A stretch of DNA of 64,000 nucleotides from Woodsholea maritima DSM 17123 (GTDB lineage Bacteria; Pseudomonadota; Alphaproteobacteria; Caulobacterales; Maricaulaceae): NCBI RefSeq assembly GCF_000382325.1, contig NZ_KB908063.1, forward strand, positions 1-64,000, written 5' to 3'. The stretch's first letter is position 1; each line of letters begins with the position of its first letter. The notes under the pieces were generated by a model. It did no database searches. It worked only from the letters and a program-made list of their open reading frames with translations, and had not been told where the DNA came from. Made by a program: the position numbers and the translations under genes. Shown here in pieces: positions 16,870 through 25,352 of this stretch.

Positions 16870-17778
16870 CTAGATAAACTGAAGCAGGGATACCTGAGAC
16901 AAGGTGGCAAAGGTGCGCGCCGAAACATCCAGGGCCGCCTTGGCCTGTTGAAACCGGGTTGCGGTTTCAGCTGGATCCACCCCTTCGGTATCATGGACCA
17001 TGATCGTTAACAGATCACGCTGTTTGATCTGCGCATCTATGGTATTATCGACCAGCTTATTGGTCGATCCGGCGCGGGCCTGAAGCGTATTGATCTGATC
17101 AAAGGCCCCGATTGCGTTTTGTATTTCGGTCTGGATGAAAGTCAGCTGGGCGGGCGTAATCTCACCCGCAAACGGGCCTGCCGCGCTAGCGTTAAAATCC
17201 GCCACCCGTTCAATCACGCCCATCAAATCGCGGCCCAGCTCATTGGCCAGCTCGCCCACTTCAATGGTGCGGTTCTTATTGATGGTCGCGGTGGGCTTGC
17301 GGTTATTGTTGACGAAGGTGTCATCAATCGTCGCGGCAGCTTGAAGGTCGGCAATTGTATCGGCCACAAAGGGCTTGGTATCAGTGCGCGTGCCACCGAA
17401 GATATATTCGCCCTTATGCGAGGTATTTAAAATATCCTGTGCGGCTTCGAAGATTTCCTGCATCTTGGTCATGATGAAGTCGCCATCATCGGTGGTCAGA
17501 GCTTTGCGCAGCTCTGTGGCCTGATTGGACAGCTCTTTCAGCGCCAAATCCTGAACGTCCATACGATTTTGCGCCATTTTACCTGCCGCGATATAGGTTT
17601 TAGACTGAGAAATCGCGCCCTTACCCGCCAGGATCAATTCCGCATCCAGGCCATAGCCTTTCAGATCGGGCGCTTTCAGCTCGGTATTGATCTGAAAATT
17701 CGCATCATAGAGCGCCTTTTGCGAGCGCATCAGATTATCGACCGAGGCTTGGATCACTGCATTAGAGGCAACACGCAT
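16870..17778 (-). CDS. flgL: Flagellar hook-filament junction protein FlgL
   Basis: 302 residues. Flagellin-like coiled-coil ends bracket the protein: the N-terminus (MRVASNAVIQASVDNLMRSQ) and the C-terminus (ARTFATLSQVSLLQFI, ending in a hydrophobic residue as required for export and D0 packing) match FlgL/HAP3. The centre contains EYIFGGTRTDTKPF, the usual FlgL signature. It is exported by the flagellar type III system and joins the hook to the filament together with FlgK. It follows flgK by 14 bases on the same strand, so the two form one operon under the sigma-54 promoter at 20104-20118. Confidence 0.93.
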   Translation of the reverse strand: MRVASNAVIQASVDNLMRSQKALYDANFQINTELKAPDLKGYGLDAELILAGKGAISQSKTYIAAGKMAQNRMDVQDLALKELSNQATELRKALTTDDGDFIMTKMQEIFEAAQDILNTSHKGEYIFGGTRTDTKPFVADTIADLQAAATIDDTFVNNNRKPTATINKNRTIEVGELANELGRDLMGVIERVADFNASAAGPFAGEITPAQLTFIQTEIQNAIGAFDQINTLQARAGSTNKLVDNTIDAQIKQRDLLTIMVHDTEGVDPAETATRFQQAKAALDVSARTFATLSQVSLLQFI

Positions 17779-17792
17779 CGCTTAGACCGCCC

Positions 17793-19916
17793 TTAAACCA
17801 GATTGAGCAGGGTTTCCGTCATCTCATTGGCCGCTTGCAACAAGCGTGCAGCCGCATTGTATGACGATTGATAAATAGTCAGATTGGCCAGCTCTTCGTC
17901 CATATTGACGCCTTCGACATCGCTGCGCTTTTGATCGGCCACGGTTTGCACAGATTGGGCGCTGTCATATTCACGCGCTGCGCGCGCCGAACGCGCGCCG
18001 ATATCTCCGGCAACGCGTGCACCATAATCTTGCAAGCTGGCCGCGCCGGATGCCAATCCTCCGGCCGCAGAGAAGCTGTATTTCTTATTGAGCACATTAT
18101 ACAATAGTTGACCGCCGCGCGCATCGCCCTCGGTCAAGACCGTATCACCGGGCACGGCAGGCCCGCTCAAATCCAATTGCGCCATGCCGACCCGGCTACC
18201 ATCGCTCAGCAAATCTGAACGCACGTGAAAGCTTTCCGTACGCGAGAATTTCGCGCCATCACTGGCCCCGAATAACTGACTGAAGGAAATGCCGGTCGCA
18301 CCGCGCTGGGTGGTGTCCTCTACAATCTCGACCGTATAATTTTCATAGCCCGGCTGAGGCGTCAGCACCAAAGCGCCGCTGGCGTCCAGGCTATATTGCG
18401 CATAGGTCCCGATCCCGGCGGAGGCGTTATTGATGCCAGACAGCATAGTGCCAAAGGTCAGGCCCGCAGGGGCATTGGTAATTTCCTGAACCACACGGCC
18501 ATCGGGGTGGCTGATTTTAAACTTCAGCGTGCCACCGGGATTAAAGCCATGATCCGCGCCATTGGTCTGCATGGTATTGTAGAAGCTGGGGTATGGCGTG
18601 GTGACCATGTCATTAAGGCCAAAGAAGTGCGAAAAGCCGCGCCCGCCCAGTGATGACGGATTTGCCGCATCATCAATAAAAGAAATGCCATGATCGGGAT
18701 TAGTCGCAGAAATCGTCAAACGCCCATTGGTGAAGCTGGCCGTGCCGTTCGCACCCAAAGCGGTGTTGAGGCCCGCCACCAAACCATTGACCGTGCCCCC
18801 TGGGGCCCCGTTCACGGTAAACCCACCCGCGTTAAACTGCAGATCAATCGTGTCGATCAAAGTGCCGTCTTTATCAACGATCGCCAAGGTCGATTGGCCC
18901 GAACCCTGAACAATATCGGCGGGCAATAACCCCGTCTGACGCCCTGTCAAAGTGTTTAACGGGGGATAGGCTGAGGTCTGGTTGTGGGCCGCGTTTAACG
19001 CATCTGCCACGCCCGAGGTATATTCAGCCAATTCTGCCGCCATCGCAGGCAGATCCACATCACGTGCCTCGATCAGGCCGCGAATTTCACCGCCATGAAT
19101 ATTATGGGTGATATCAACAGGAACGCCGCTATTGCCATAAGAGGCGCTGACCCCCCCATAATCAATACCATAAGTCCCCGTTCCCGAGGGCACATAATCA
19201 AGAAGCGCAATGGTATTACCCAAAAGGAGCTGACCATTACCGGTACGCACAAACACGCGCCCATCGGGTTGCAGATCCCCGCGCACATCCATGATCGTGG
19301 CCAGCTCGTCCATCAATTGCGAGCGCTGGTTTTGCATGCCCGATAAATCAGAACCCGCCGCAAAAGTTTGGGCTTGAGCATTCAGGGCTTGCAATTCACC
19401 TAGAATTTCATTGCCGCGCCGGACACGGTTTCCTATCCGGTCATCGACCTCGGCCCGCATTAAACGAATTTCTTCGGACAGCCGCGCGGCCTCATCGAAA
19501 TAGCTTTCGAGATCCGAGACCGCGGTCAAGCGTGAAACAGTGGTCGAGGGATTGGACGCCGCCGCAGCAAAGGCACTAAAGGCCGAATTTAACTTACCAA
19601 ATACGCTACCCTGATCACTGGTCGAGCCAAATTGCGATTGAATACGATCCAAAGCATCGGATTTAGCCTGGGCCGCCGAAGCATCCCCACGCGCACGCAG
19701 AGATGCGGCCGTCAGGAAAGCATCGGCAATCCGGCGCACCCCGACCACTTCCACGCCCATGCCTTGGCCGGCACTGACGCGCGGCACCTGAACGACTTGG
19801 GTGCGCGCATAGCCAGGCGTGTTAACATTCGAGATATTGTTAGAGGTCGTGCGCAAGCCAATCTGGCTGGCATTCAGCCCCGAGAGTGCATTGGAAATAA
19901 CGCCCATCATCGACAT
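17793..19916 (-). CDS. flgK: Flagellar hook-associated protein FlgK
   Basis: 707 residues. The N-terminal rod/hook motif GLNASQIGLRTTSNNISNVNTPGYART is present at about residues 13-40 (its most conserved part being NISNVNTPGYA), and the C-terminal DMNVDEELANL-like motif appears as VEGVNMDEELANLTIYQSSY with a final heptad coil. The long middle is the variable surface-exposed region. ATG at 19916 has GGAGG seven bases upstream. It is first gene of flgK-flgL, divergent from fliK, and driven by a good sigma-54 site, consistent with a late-hook class gene activated by FlbD. Confidence 0.94.
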   Translation of the reverse strand: MSMMGVISNALSGLNASQIGLRTTSNNISNVNTPGYARTQVVQVPRVSAGQGMGVEVVGVRRIADAFLTAASLRARGDASAAQAKSDALDRIQSQFGSTSDQGSVFGKLNSAFSAFAAAASNPSTTVSRLTAVSDLESYFDEAARLSEEIRLMRAEVDDRIGNRVRRGNEILGELQALNAQAQTFAAGSDLSGMQNQRSQLMDELATIMDVRGDLQPDGRVFVRTGNGQLLLGNTIALLDYVPSGTGTYGIDYGGVSASYGNSGVPVDITHNIHGGEIRGLIEARDVDLPAMAAELAEYTSGVADALNAAHNQTSAYPPLNTLTGRQTGLLPADIVQGSGQSTLAIVDKDGTLIDTIDLQFNAGGFTVNGAPGGTVNGLVAGLNTALGANGTASFTNGRLTISATNPDHGISFIDDAANPSSLGGRGFSHFFGLNDMVTTPYPSFYNTMQTNGADHGFNPGGTLKFKISHPDGRVVQEITNAPAGLTFGTMLSGINNASAGIGTYAQYSLDASGALVLTPQPGYENYTVEIVEDTTQRGATGISFSQLFGASDGAKFSRTESFHVRSDLLSDGSRVGMAQLDLSGPAVPGDTVLTEGDARGGQLLYNVLNKKYSFSAAGGLASGAASLQDYGARVAGDIGARSARAAREYDSAQSVQTVADQKRSDVEGVNMDEELANLTIYQSSYNAAARLLQAANEMTETLLNLV

Positions 19917-20103
19917 GGCAGATCCTCCACCCCGCGCCCTTCATCTCTTGCCCACTTAAGGGTAGAAATTGCCGAACCCGGCAGCTCCTGCCCAGCGGCG
20001 CATTCAAGATGGAAGACCAGGTAACCCATTATATTAATTATCCTTATTGGACATTCGCGTCCTGCAGCTCCTACTATTCGAGCCTTTGCTAGGATCACAA
20101 GGC

Positions 20104-20118
20104 GCAAAGCTTGGGCCA
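20104..20118 (-). promoter_or_regulatory. Sigma-54 promoter for flgK-flgL
   Basis: Reading the minus strand, TGGCCC-AAGCT-TTGC matches the consensus TGGCAC-N5-TTGC with one mismatch, with the required GG and GC ten bases apart. The start of transcription would be near 20092, about 175 bases before flgK. The long leader leaves room for activator (FlbD-type) sites around the promoter. Confidence 0.75.
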
Positions 20119-20230
20119 AGTAAAAGCCTGGCAAAGTCTTCCCGGCGGCTTTTGCCCAGTGACGTAAAAGAAGCGTTAAAAACTCCTCGTAAGCTATTGT
20201 TTTATAATAATTACTAACGATACGTAAATA

Positions 20231-20246
20231 TGGCCCACCCCTTGCA
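20231..20246 (+). promoter_or_regulatory. Sigma-54 promoter for fliK-flgD-flgE
   Basis: TGGCCC-ACCCC-TTGCA matches the -24/-12 consensus with one mismatch. Transcription would start near 20258, about 74 bases ahead of the fliK ATG. Together with the minus-strand site at 20104 it forms a divergent pair about 110 bases apart. Confidence 0.8.
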
Positions 20247-20331
20247 GCCATACCCTCGCTAACGTGGCTGCAAAACGCAGCTCCATTAAAAAGCGCGAGA
20301 AATACCGCGCCATGGATGACTGGGGACTGCT

Positions 20332-22548
20332 ATGTTTGCGCCTGTTTCACCTGCACCCTTGCCTGCGGGCAATAGTGCACCGGCTCGTGAGGCCGCCATG
20401 CCCGCGCGTGCTCCGAAAGATGAGACTTTCGAGCGCATGATGCGTGAAGACGCATCAAGCCGCGATGAGGCGCGTCCTGCCCCGCAAGACACGCGCGATG
20501 CAGGCCGTAATGAGCGTCCGAGCAGGCCTTCACGCGACAACAGTGATCATGGCGAAGATACACACGTGCGCGATCAAGACGCGCAGGCCCAAGATGGGGC
20601 TCACCCTGGCCCGCAGCCCAACACTCACGCTCAAAGCGCGCCTATACCTGGCATGAGCCCTGAAGATTTATTGGCCCTGCAAACTGGCGCACAGGCCCGT
20701 GAAACCGATACCGCGAATGCGCAGGCACAAAGCGCTGGTGCCCGCGCAGTTGAGGCCGCGCCTCAAGTCGAGCCTGAAGCTACGCCAGAGGCCCCCGTCG
20801 CACGCACGCCTAAAGCCAAAGGCGGGCCCGCCCCTGCGAACATCTCTGCGCAGAGCGGCACAAACGCAACATCGCGCCCAGACCAAAACCAAGCTGCACC
20901 AACCCAGCCCGCCTCAGCCCCTTCTCGTGCTCAAGACGCCCCTCCTCAGGCTCAGCCAGATAGCGCAGCACAAAAACAGGTCGCAGCGCCCAAAGCTGAG
21001 AATGCCCCCACGACGCCAAATGCCGCCCCTACGCCAAGCTCCGTGCAGGCGACTGAGAGCACCCCGCGCATTCCTTCCAGCGCCACACCTTCACAAGAGG
21101 CCGATACCCCGACACCTGACGCACAACAAGCTCCCCGACATGCTCAAAGTGAAGCGCGCCCTATCCCCCAAGAACGCGTAGACACTGCGCCTCGTAACGA
21201 GCCGCCCCAGCCCAGCCCCTCAGAGCCAAACGCTGAAGCTGTCAAAGCGCCTGCAAGCCTAGCGCCGACACCCGATCAAGCCGCGCAAGAAACTGAAAAC
21301 ACCTCGACGCCGGAGGCTTCATCAACGCGCGCCCCTCAAGGTGTCGCCCAGGATAGCGCGCACGCCGCTGCCCCCTCATCTGAAGCGAAGACCCCGGCAT
21401 CTGCGCGAACAGAGGTTAAGGCTGAAGCAGGCCCTAAAGTTAAGGCTCATACCGAGGCTAAAACGCTCCCCACCTCTGAAATCGTGGACGCGTCGGTTAA
21501 AACCCCAAGCGTTGAACAGTCCCCTGAGACGGCACAGGATCCGCGTTCAGCCGCCGCCAACGCGCAAAGTGAGAATAGCCAGGCCCCTCAGGCCCAAGCC
21601 CAAGCGCTCGCGTCCCAAGACAAGCCAAAGGCGCAGAAAAACGAAAACACCCCGGTGGAAGAGCCCTCCTCAGACGGAGAGACTGAACGCAGCGCCCCAC
21701 GGCGTGAACGCTTGCTCGACGCTTATGAAGACAAGGCCAAAGCCCATATCGAAAAAGGCGCTAAGTCAGAAAGCGGCGTAACGCACCAAACCCATCACAC
21801 TCTAGCGCAATCCACACCGGCCACACCAAACAATCTGAGTGTTGAGGCCAATCCAGAGGCCCCCGCTGAGCTGCGCCGCGACACACCCCTTGAAAACCTG
21901 CACGCCAAGGCCGGTATTGGGGCACAAGCCAGCGCACCAACGCATACTCAACCTTCCGTATTGAGCGATCCACAGGCGAGCGCCCCTCTTGATGGGGGCG
22001 ATGCGTCCCTCACAGGCGATAGCCGCATTGAGGGCACCACCGGTAATGAACGTGCAGGCCAGGATCGCGCGCAAGCCCATACGCAAGCGGGGCGCTTCGC
22101 GCCGGCTGCCGCCCATGGCATGGCCGCGCATATCGCCAAAAAATTCAATGAGGGCAGCAAGACCTTTGATATTCGCCTTGACCCGCCAGAGCTGGGCAAG
22201 GTGTCGGTGAAATTAGAGCTTGGCCCGAACGATCGCATCAAAGCCATCTTGTCAGCCGAACGCCCTGAAGCGTTGAGCGAGCTGCAACGCTCCGCACGGG
22301 ATCTGGAAAAAGCGCTGCAAGACGCCGGGCTTGACGTACAAAACGGCGATCTCAGCTTTGAACTGAATACGCCTCATCATCAAGGTGGCGAGCAAAATTC
22401 ATCTGAAAACTCGGGCTTTGGCCCGCGCCAAACCGTATTTTTCCATAATCCGCTGGACGAGGATCTCAACCTCGCCACACGCCCCGCATCCGTCTCTTTA
22501 TATGGCTTTGCGCTTTCAGCGCGCCAAAGCCTCAATGTCCAAGCTTAG
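20332..22548 (+). CDS. fliK: Flagellar hook-length control protein FliK
   Basis: 738 residues. The first ~590 residues are a low-complexity Ala/Pro/Gln/Glu/Thr-rich ruler without folded domains. The C-terminal Flg_hook domain (about 595-690) is clear: AHGMAAHIAKKFNEG, then FDIRLDPPELGKVSVKLEL and LRELQxxLxxLxxxLxxxG-like segments ending in DAGLDVQNGDLSFEL. FliK is secreted during hook growth and its C-domain switches export specificity by touching FlhB. The protein is long for the family. The first gene downstream of the sigma-54 promoter at 20231, it is followed by flgD and flgE, the genes whose products it measures. Confidence 0.93.
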   Translation: MFAPVSPAPLPAGNSAPAREAAMPARAPKDETFERMMREDASSRDEARPAPQDTRDAGRNERPSRPSRDNSDHGEDTHVRDQDAQAQDGAHPGPQPNTHAQSAPIPGMSPEDLLALQTGAQARETDTANAQAQSAGARAVEAAPQVEPEATPEAPVARTPKAKGGPAPANISAQSGTNATSRPDQNQAAPTQPASAPSRAQDAPPQAQPDSAAQKQVAAPKAENAPTTPNAAPTPSSVQATESTPRIPSSATPSQEADTPTPDAQQAPRHAQSEARPIPQERVDTAPRNEPPQPSPSEPNAEAVKAPASLAPTPDQAAQETENTSTPEASSTRAPQGVAQDSAHAAAPSSEAKTPASARTEVKAEAGPKVKAHTEAKTLPTSEIVDASVKTPSVEQSPETAQDPRSAAANAQSENSQAPQAQAQALASQDKPKAQKNENTPVEEPSSDGETERSAPRRERLLDAYEDKAKAHIEKGAKSESGVTHQTHHTLAQSTPATPNNLSVEANPEAPAELRRDTPLENLHAKAGIGAQASAPTHTQPSVLSDPQASAPLDGGDASLTGDSRIEGTTGNERAGQDRAQAHTQAGRFAPAAAHGMAAHIAKKFNEGSKTFDIRLDPPELGKVSVKLELGPNDRIKAILSAERPEALSELQRSARDLEKALQDAGLDVQNGDLSFELNTPHHQGGEQNSSENSGFGPRQTVFFHNPLDEDLNLATRPASVSLYGFALSARQSLNVQA

Positions 22549-22563
22549 CGCTAAGAGGTCAAA

Positions 22564-23247
22564 ATGCCCGAAGTCGCCGGAACGCAAAATGCACAAGCTC
22601 AAGCCAGCCAACAATCCAAAGCCCGCGTCGGATTGGCGGACAATTACGAAACCTTCCTAACCCTGTTGACGACCCAGCTCGCCAACCAGGATCCGCTGGA
22701 CCCGCAAGATTCTCAGGAATTTGTCAGCCAATTGACCGCCTTCACCGGGGTGGAGCAACAAATCGCGCTGAAAGAAAGCATGGATAGCCTCCTACAGCTG
22801 CAATCCACCAGCTTGCAGATGAATGCCGTGGGCTTCATGGGCCAAAAGGCGATTGTCCTCAACGACAAACTTTCCTTGGGCGAGGACGGCGATCTGACCT
22901 GGACATATAACCTAGCGCGTGAGGCCGATGAAACCACTGTCAAAGTCTATGATGACAAAGACCGCTTGGTGAATGAGTACGACGCGCAGACCGGGGCCGG
23001 CGCACACGACTTCACCTGGGATGGAAAAAACGAAAAAGGTCAGCGTTTACCTGAAGGTGTTTACAGAATAGAAATTGTTTCGAAGGATGCTGAAGGTAAC
23101 GCAATCGAAACTGACACGCGTACAGAGGGGGTCGTCACCGGCGTGGATCTTTCTGGTTCACAAGTTTATGTAGAAATCGGTGAAACTAAAATTCCTCTGG
23201 GCTTGGTTGTTGGCATTAAAAGCTCAACCACGAATACGAATTCATAA
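22564..23247 (+). CDS. flgD: Flagellar hook cap / hook assembly protein FlgD
   Basis: 227 residues. The N-terminal export and capping segment NYETFLTLLTTQLANQDPLD-PQDSQEF is diagnostic for FlgD; the C-terminal part (about 110-190, with VYDDKDRLVNEYD and FTWDGKNEKGQRLPEGVYRI) is the FlgD Ig-like and tudor region. It caps the growing hook and is discarded when HAPs arrive. AGAGG lies six bases before ATG 22564, and the gene follows fliK by 15 bases. Confidence 0.94.
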   Translation: MPEVAGTQNAQAQASQQSKARVGLADNYETFLTLLTTQLANQDPLDPQDSQEFVSQLTAFTGVEQQIALKESMDSLLQLQSTSLQMNAVGFMGQKAIVLNDKLSLGEDGDLTWTYNLAREADETTVKVYDDKDRLVNEYDAQTGAGAHDFTWDGKNEKGQRLPEGVYRIEIVSKDAEGNAIETDTRTEGVVTGVDLSGSQVYVEIGETKIPLGLVVGIKSSTTNTNS

Positions 23248-23263
23248 CGGGCAATAGCCCCAT

Positions 23264-23284
23264 TTGATTGAAAAATTCAATCAA
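23264..23284. other. Inverted repeat between flgD and flgE
   Basis: The 9-base arms TTGATTGAA and TTCAATCAA around AAA form an AT-rich hairpin in the 87-base spacer. No T tract follows, so it is not a classic terminator. It may protect an mRNA end or bind a regulator. Confidence 0.45.
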
Positions 23285-23334
23285 GTGACAAAAAAAGCAG
23301 AAAGCTCCGATGGTGTTTACAACTGGAGCCACTT

Positions 23335-24738
23335 ATGAGTATTAACTCAGCCCTTGCCGCAGGTGCATCTGGACTACTTGCCAACTCATTCGCATTGGCC
23401 GCGATCTCTGATAACATCGCCAATGTCAATACGGTCGGCTATAAGCGTGTGGCCACGACCTTTTCGGCCAATTATGAAACCACCAAGGGCGCAGGCGATG
23501 CGCGCTATGCAGCCGGTGGTGTATCTTCGCTATCGTCTTTGGATATCAGCACCGAAGGGCTGTTAAACCCCGCCAACTCCGCCACAGATTTGGCCGTTCG
23601 CGGAAAAGGCTTCTTTGTTGTCCGCCCAAACGCGTCTGCCGGGGTTGCTGATGCGGTCTATTTCACCCGTGCTGGCTCCTTTGAAACGGATAATTCTGGT
23701 TATCTTAAAAACAATGCCGGCATGTATCTCTATGGCTGGCCGGTTTCTTCCGATGGATCAGTTCCGGTAAACCCTTCCAATGTCAGCTTGCTAGAAGCGG
23801 TCAACCTGTCCAACATTGGCGGCGCTGCTGAAGCGACATCGCGGGTGCGCGTGAACGCAAACCTATCATCTGGCACAACCATATCGGCTGCAGCGACCGG
23901 CGCGCCTGCCACCTATGACCCGACAAACAGCGCTCTCAACATGGCCTCAGGCAATGTTGCGCCTGATATTGTTGTCCCGTTGGAAGTTTATGACACCCAA
24001 GGCGGCGTTCGCACGGTGAACCTGTCGCTTTTAAAAAGCGCGACCGCCAACCAATGGTATGCAGAGCTTCACATCACGCCCGCAACAGATGCTGTAACCG
24101 GGGCAAATCTTGTCGATGGTCAAATCGCGACCGGAACAATCGCCTTTGACACCAATGGTCAGATCGATACCACGAACACCACTTTACCGAACTCCTTCAC
24201 CATTCAGGGTTCAGACTTTGCCGGGCCTTTGGGGGCAAACCAAGTCCAATGGGCACCCGCGACAGGGATTGGCTCACAAACGGTCTCTCTTGATTTGGGT
24301 GCAGCCGGCGCACCAGGCGGGATTACCCAGTATAATAGTCCAACCAATATCGGCTCGACCATTATCAATGGTGCCGTCTTTGGCTCCTTTGAAGGCGTTG
24401 AAGTCAGCTCTGATGGTTTCGTCTCCGCCCGCTTCAGTAACGGTGTGGTCCGCCAGATCTATCAAGTTCCCTTGGCCTCTGTCGTCAATCCAGACGGCAT
24501 GGCGTCCGTTGGCGCAGGCTCCTTCGCTGTAACCCCTGAATCCGGTGCCTTTACCCTGAACGTACCTGGCTCTGGGTCTTCAGGCAGTGTGTCGGCCCAA
24601 ACGCTGGAAAATTCTAACGTCGATATTGCGACAGAATTTTCAAATCTCATCATCACCCAACGCGCCTACTCCGCCGCATCGCGTATTATCACCACCGCCG
24701 ATGAGATGCTGGCCGAGGCGATCCAGTTGAAACGATAG
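23335..24738 (+). CDS. flgE: Flagellar hook protein FlgE
   Basis: 467 residues. The N-terminal rod-hook motif SFALAAISDNIANVNTVGYK and the second block DLAVRGKGFFVVRP are clear, as is the C-terminal ENSNVDIATEFSNLIITQRA-YSAASRII coil (about 420-467). The centre is the variable D1/D2 region. It polymerises into the hook under control of FlgD (cap) and FliK (length). GGAG lies six bases before ATG. It ends with a strong terminator at 24763, so the sciP and fliF units downstream have their own promoters. Confidence 0.95.
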   Translation: MSINSALAAGASGLLANSFALAAISDNIANVNTVGYKRVATTFSANYETTKGAGDARYAAGGVSSLSSLDISTEGLLNPANSATDLAVRGKGFFVVRPNASAGVADAVYFTRAGSFETDNSGYLKNNAGMYLYGWPVSSDGSVPVNPSNVSLLEAVNLSNIGGAAEATSRVRVNANLSSGTTISAAATGAPATYDPTNSALNMASGNVAPDIVVPLEVYDTQGGVRTVNLSLLKSATANQWYAELHITPATDAVTGANLVDGQIATGTIAFDTNGQIDTTNTTLPNSFTIQGSDFAGPLGANQVQWAPATGIGSQTVSLDLGAAGAPGGITQYNSPTNIGSTIINGAVFGSFEGVEVSSDGFVSARFSNGVVRQIYQVPLASVVNPDGMASVGAGSFAVTPESGAFTLNVPGSGSSGSVSAQTLENSNVDIATEFSNLIITQRAYSAASRIITTADEMLAEAIQLKR

Positions 24739-24762
24739 AGTAAATTCGCAATTTACTACACT

Positions 24763-24800
24763 TTAACCCCAGGGCCATCTACCCTGGGGTTAAATTTTTT
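24763..24800 (+). terminator. Terminator of the fliK-flgD-flgE unit
   Basis: A perfect 12-base-pair stem TTAACCCCAGGG / CCCTGGGGTTAA with a 7-base loop is followed by ATTTTTT. It lies 25 bases after the flgE stop. A smaller AT hairpin (about 24740-24757) precedes it. Confidence 0.9.
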
Positions 24801-24805
24801 CTAAA
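24790..24805 (+). promoter_or_regulatory. Possible CtrA box upstream of sciP
   Basis: TTAA-N7-CTAA resembles the CtrA consensus TTAA-N7-TTAAC with a mismatch. It overlaps the T tract of the flgE terminator, which supplies its AT-rich character by itself, so chance is a real explanation. SciP is CtrA-dependent in Caulobacter, which is the reason for noting it. Confidence 0.3.
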
Positions 24806-24919
24806 CGCTTGATTTACCTGATATTTACCGAAGCGCTTAGGGCGGTGTTAAAAGCCTTCGCGTATAGTCCTCTTCATGACGGCACACAAAAGTGCTGCGT
24901 AAGATAAGGACTGGGTCGG

Positions 24920-25198
24920 ATGGAACGTCGGTTTAAAAAGGAAAATTATGTGATCGGACCGGATGGGTCGCCCCTGACGGTGGCCGATCTACCGTCTCCG
25001 AACACGAAACGCTGGGTCATTCGGCGCAAAGCTGAAGTCGTAGCCGCCGTGCGCGGAGGTTTGATCAGTTTGGATGATGCGTGTGAGCGCTATCGGTTGA
25101 CGGTTGAGGAATTTCTCGGCTGGCAGCGCGCGATCGACCGCCACGGCCTTGCAGGCCTACGCACCACACGCATTCAAGATTACCGTCAAGCACAGTAA
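24920..25198 (+). CDS. sciP: CtrA inhibitor protein SciP (DUF1153)
   Basis: 92 residues, the standard length. The conserved core YVIGPDGSPLTVADLP, then KRWVIRRKAEVVAAVRGGLI and a helix-turn-helix segment (SLDDACERYRLTVEEFLGWQ) identify SciP. In Caulobacter it binds CtrA at its target promoters and blocks RNA polymerase recruitment in swarmer cells. The location directly after flgE is the same as I recall for Caulobacter. ATG 24920 has AAGGA nine bases upstream. It is monocistronic between two terminators. Its product would act on ctrA, fliF- and fliI-type class II promoters in this same window. Confidence 0.95.
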   Translation: MERRFKKENYVIGPDGSPLTVADLPSPNTKRWVIRRKAEVVAAVRGGLISLDDACERYRLTVEEFLGWQRAIDRHGLAGLRTTRIQDYRQAQ

Positions 25199-25222
25199 TC
25201 CCTCCCCATAGAGGGATGAGTA

Positions 25223-25253
25223 AAAGGCGATCCGGAAGCGGATCGCCTTTTTC
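25223..25253 (+). terminator. Terminator of sciP
   Basis: A 12-base-pair stem AAAGGCGATCCG / CGGATCGCCTTT with a 4-base loop GAAG and a short T run. It lies 25 bases beyond the sciP stop. Confidence 0.88.
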
Positions 25254-25352
25254 TATTCACACATTAATGAGACGTTTACGGGACAAGTGGGAAAATTCTG
25301 CCTAGCACTAATGCTTTGAGAGCGAATTGATTCGTTTGGGTGGACTGTTTCC

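Noticed and set aside
25264..25279. CtrA box ahead of fliF
   Set aside because: TTAA and TTAC are eight bases apart rather than seven and only loosely match; not strong enough for its own entry.
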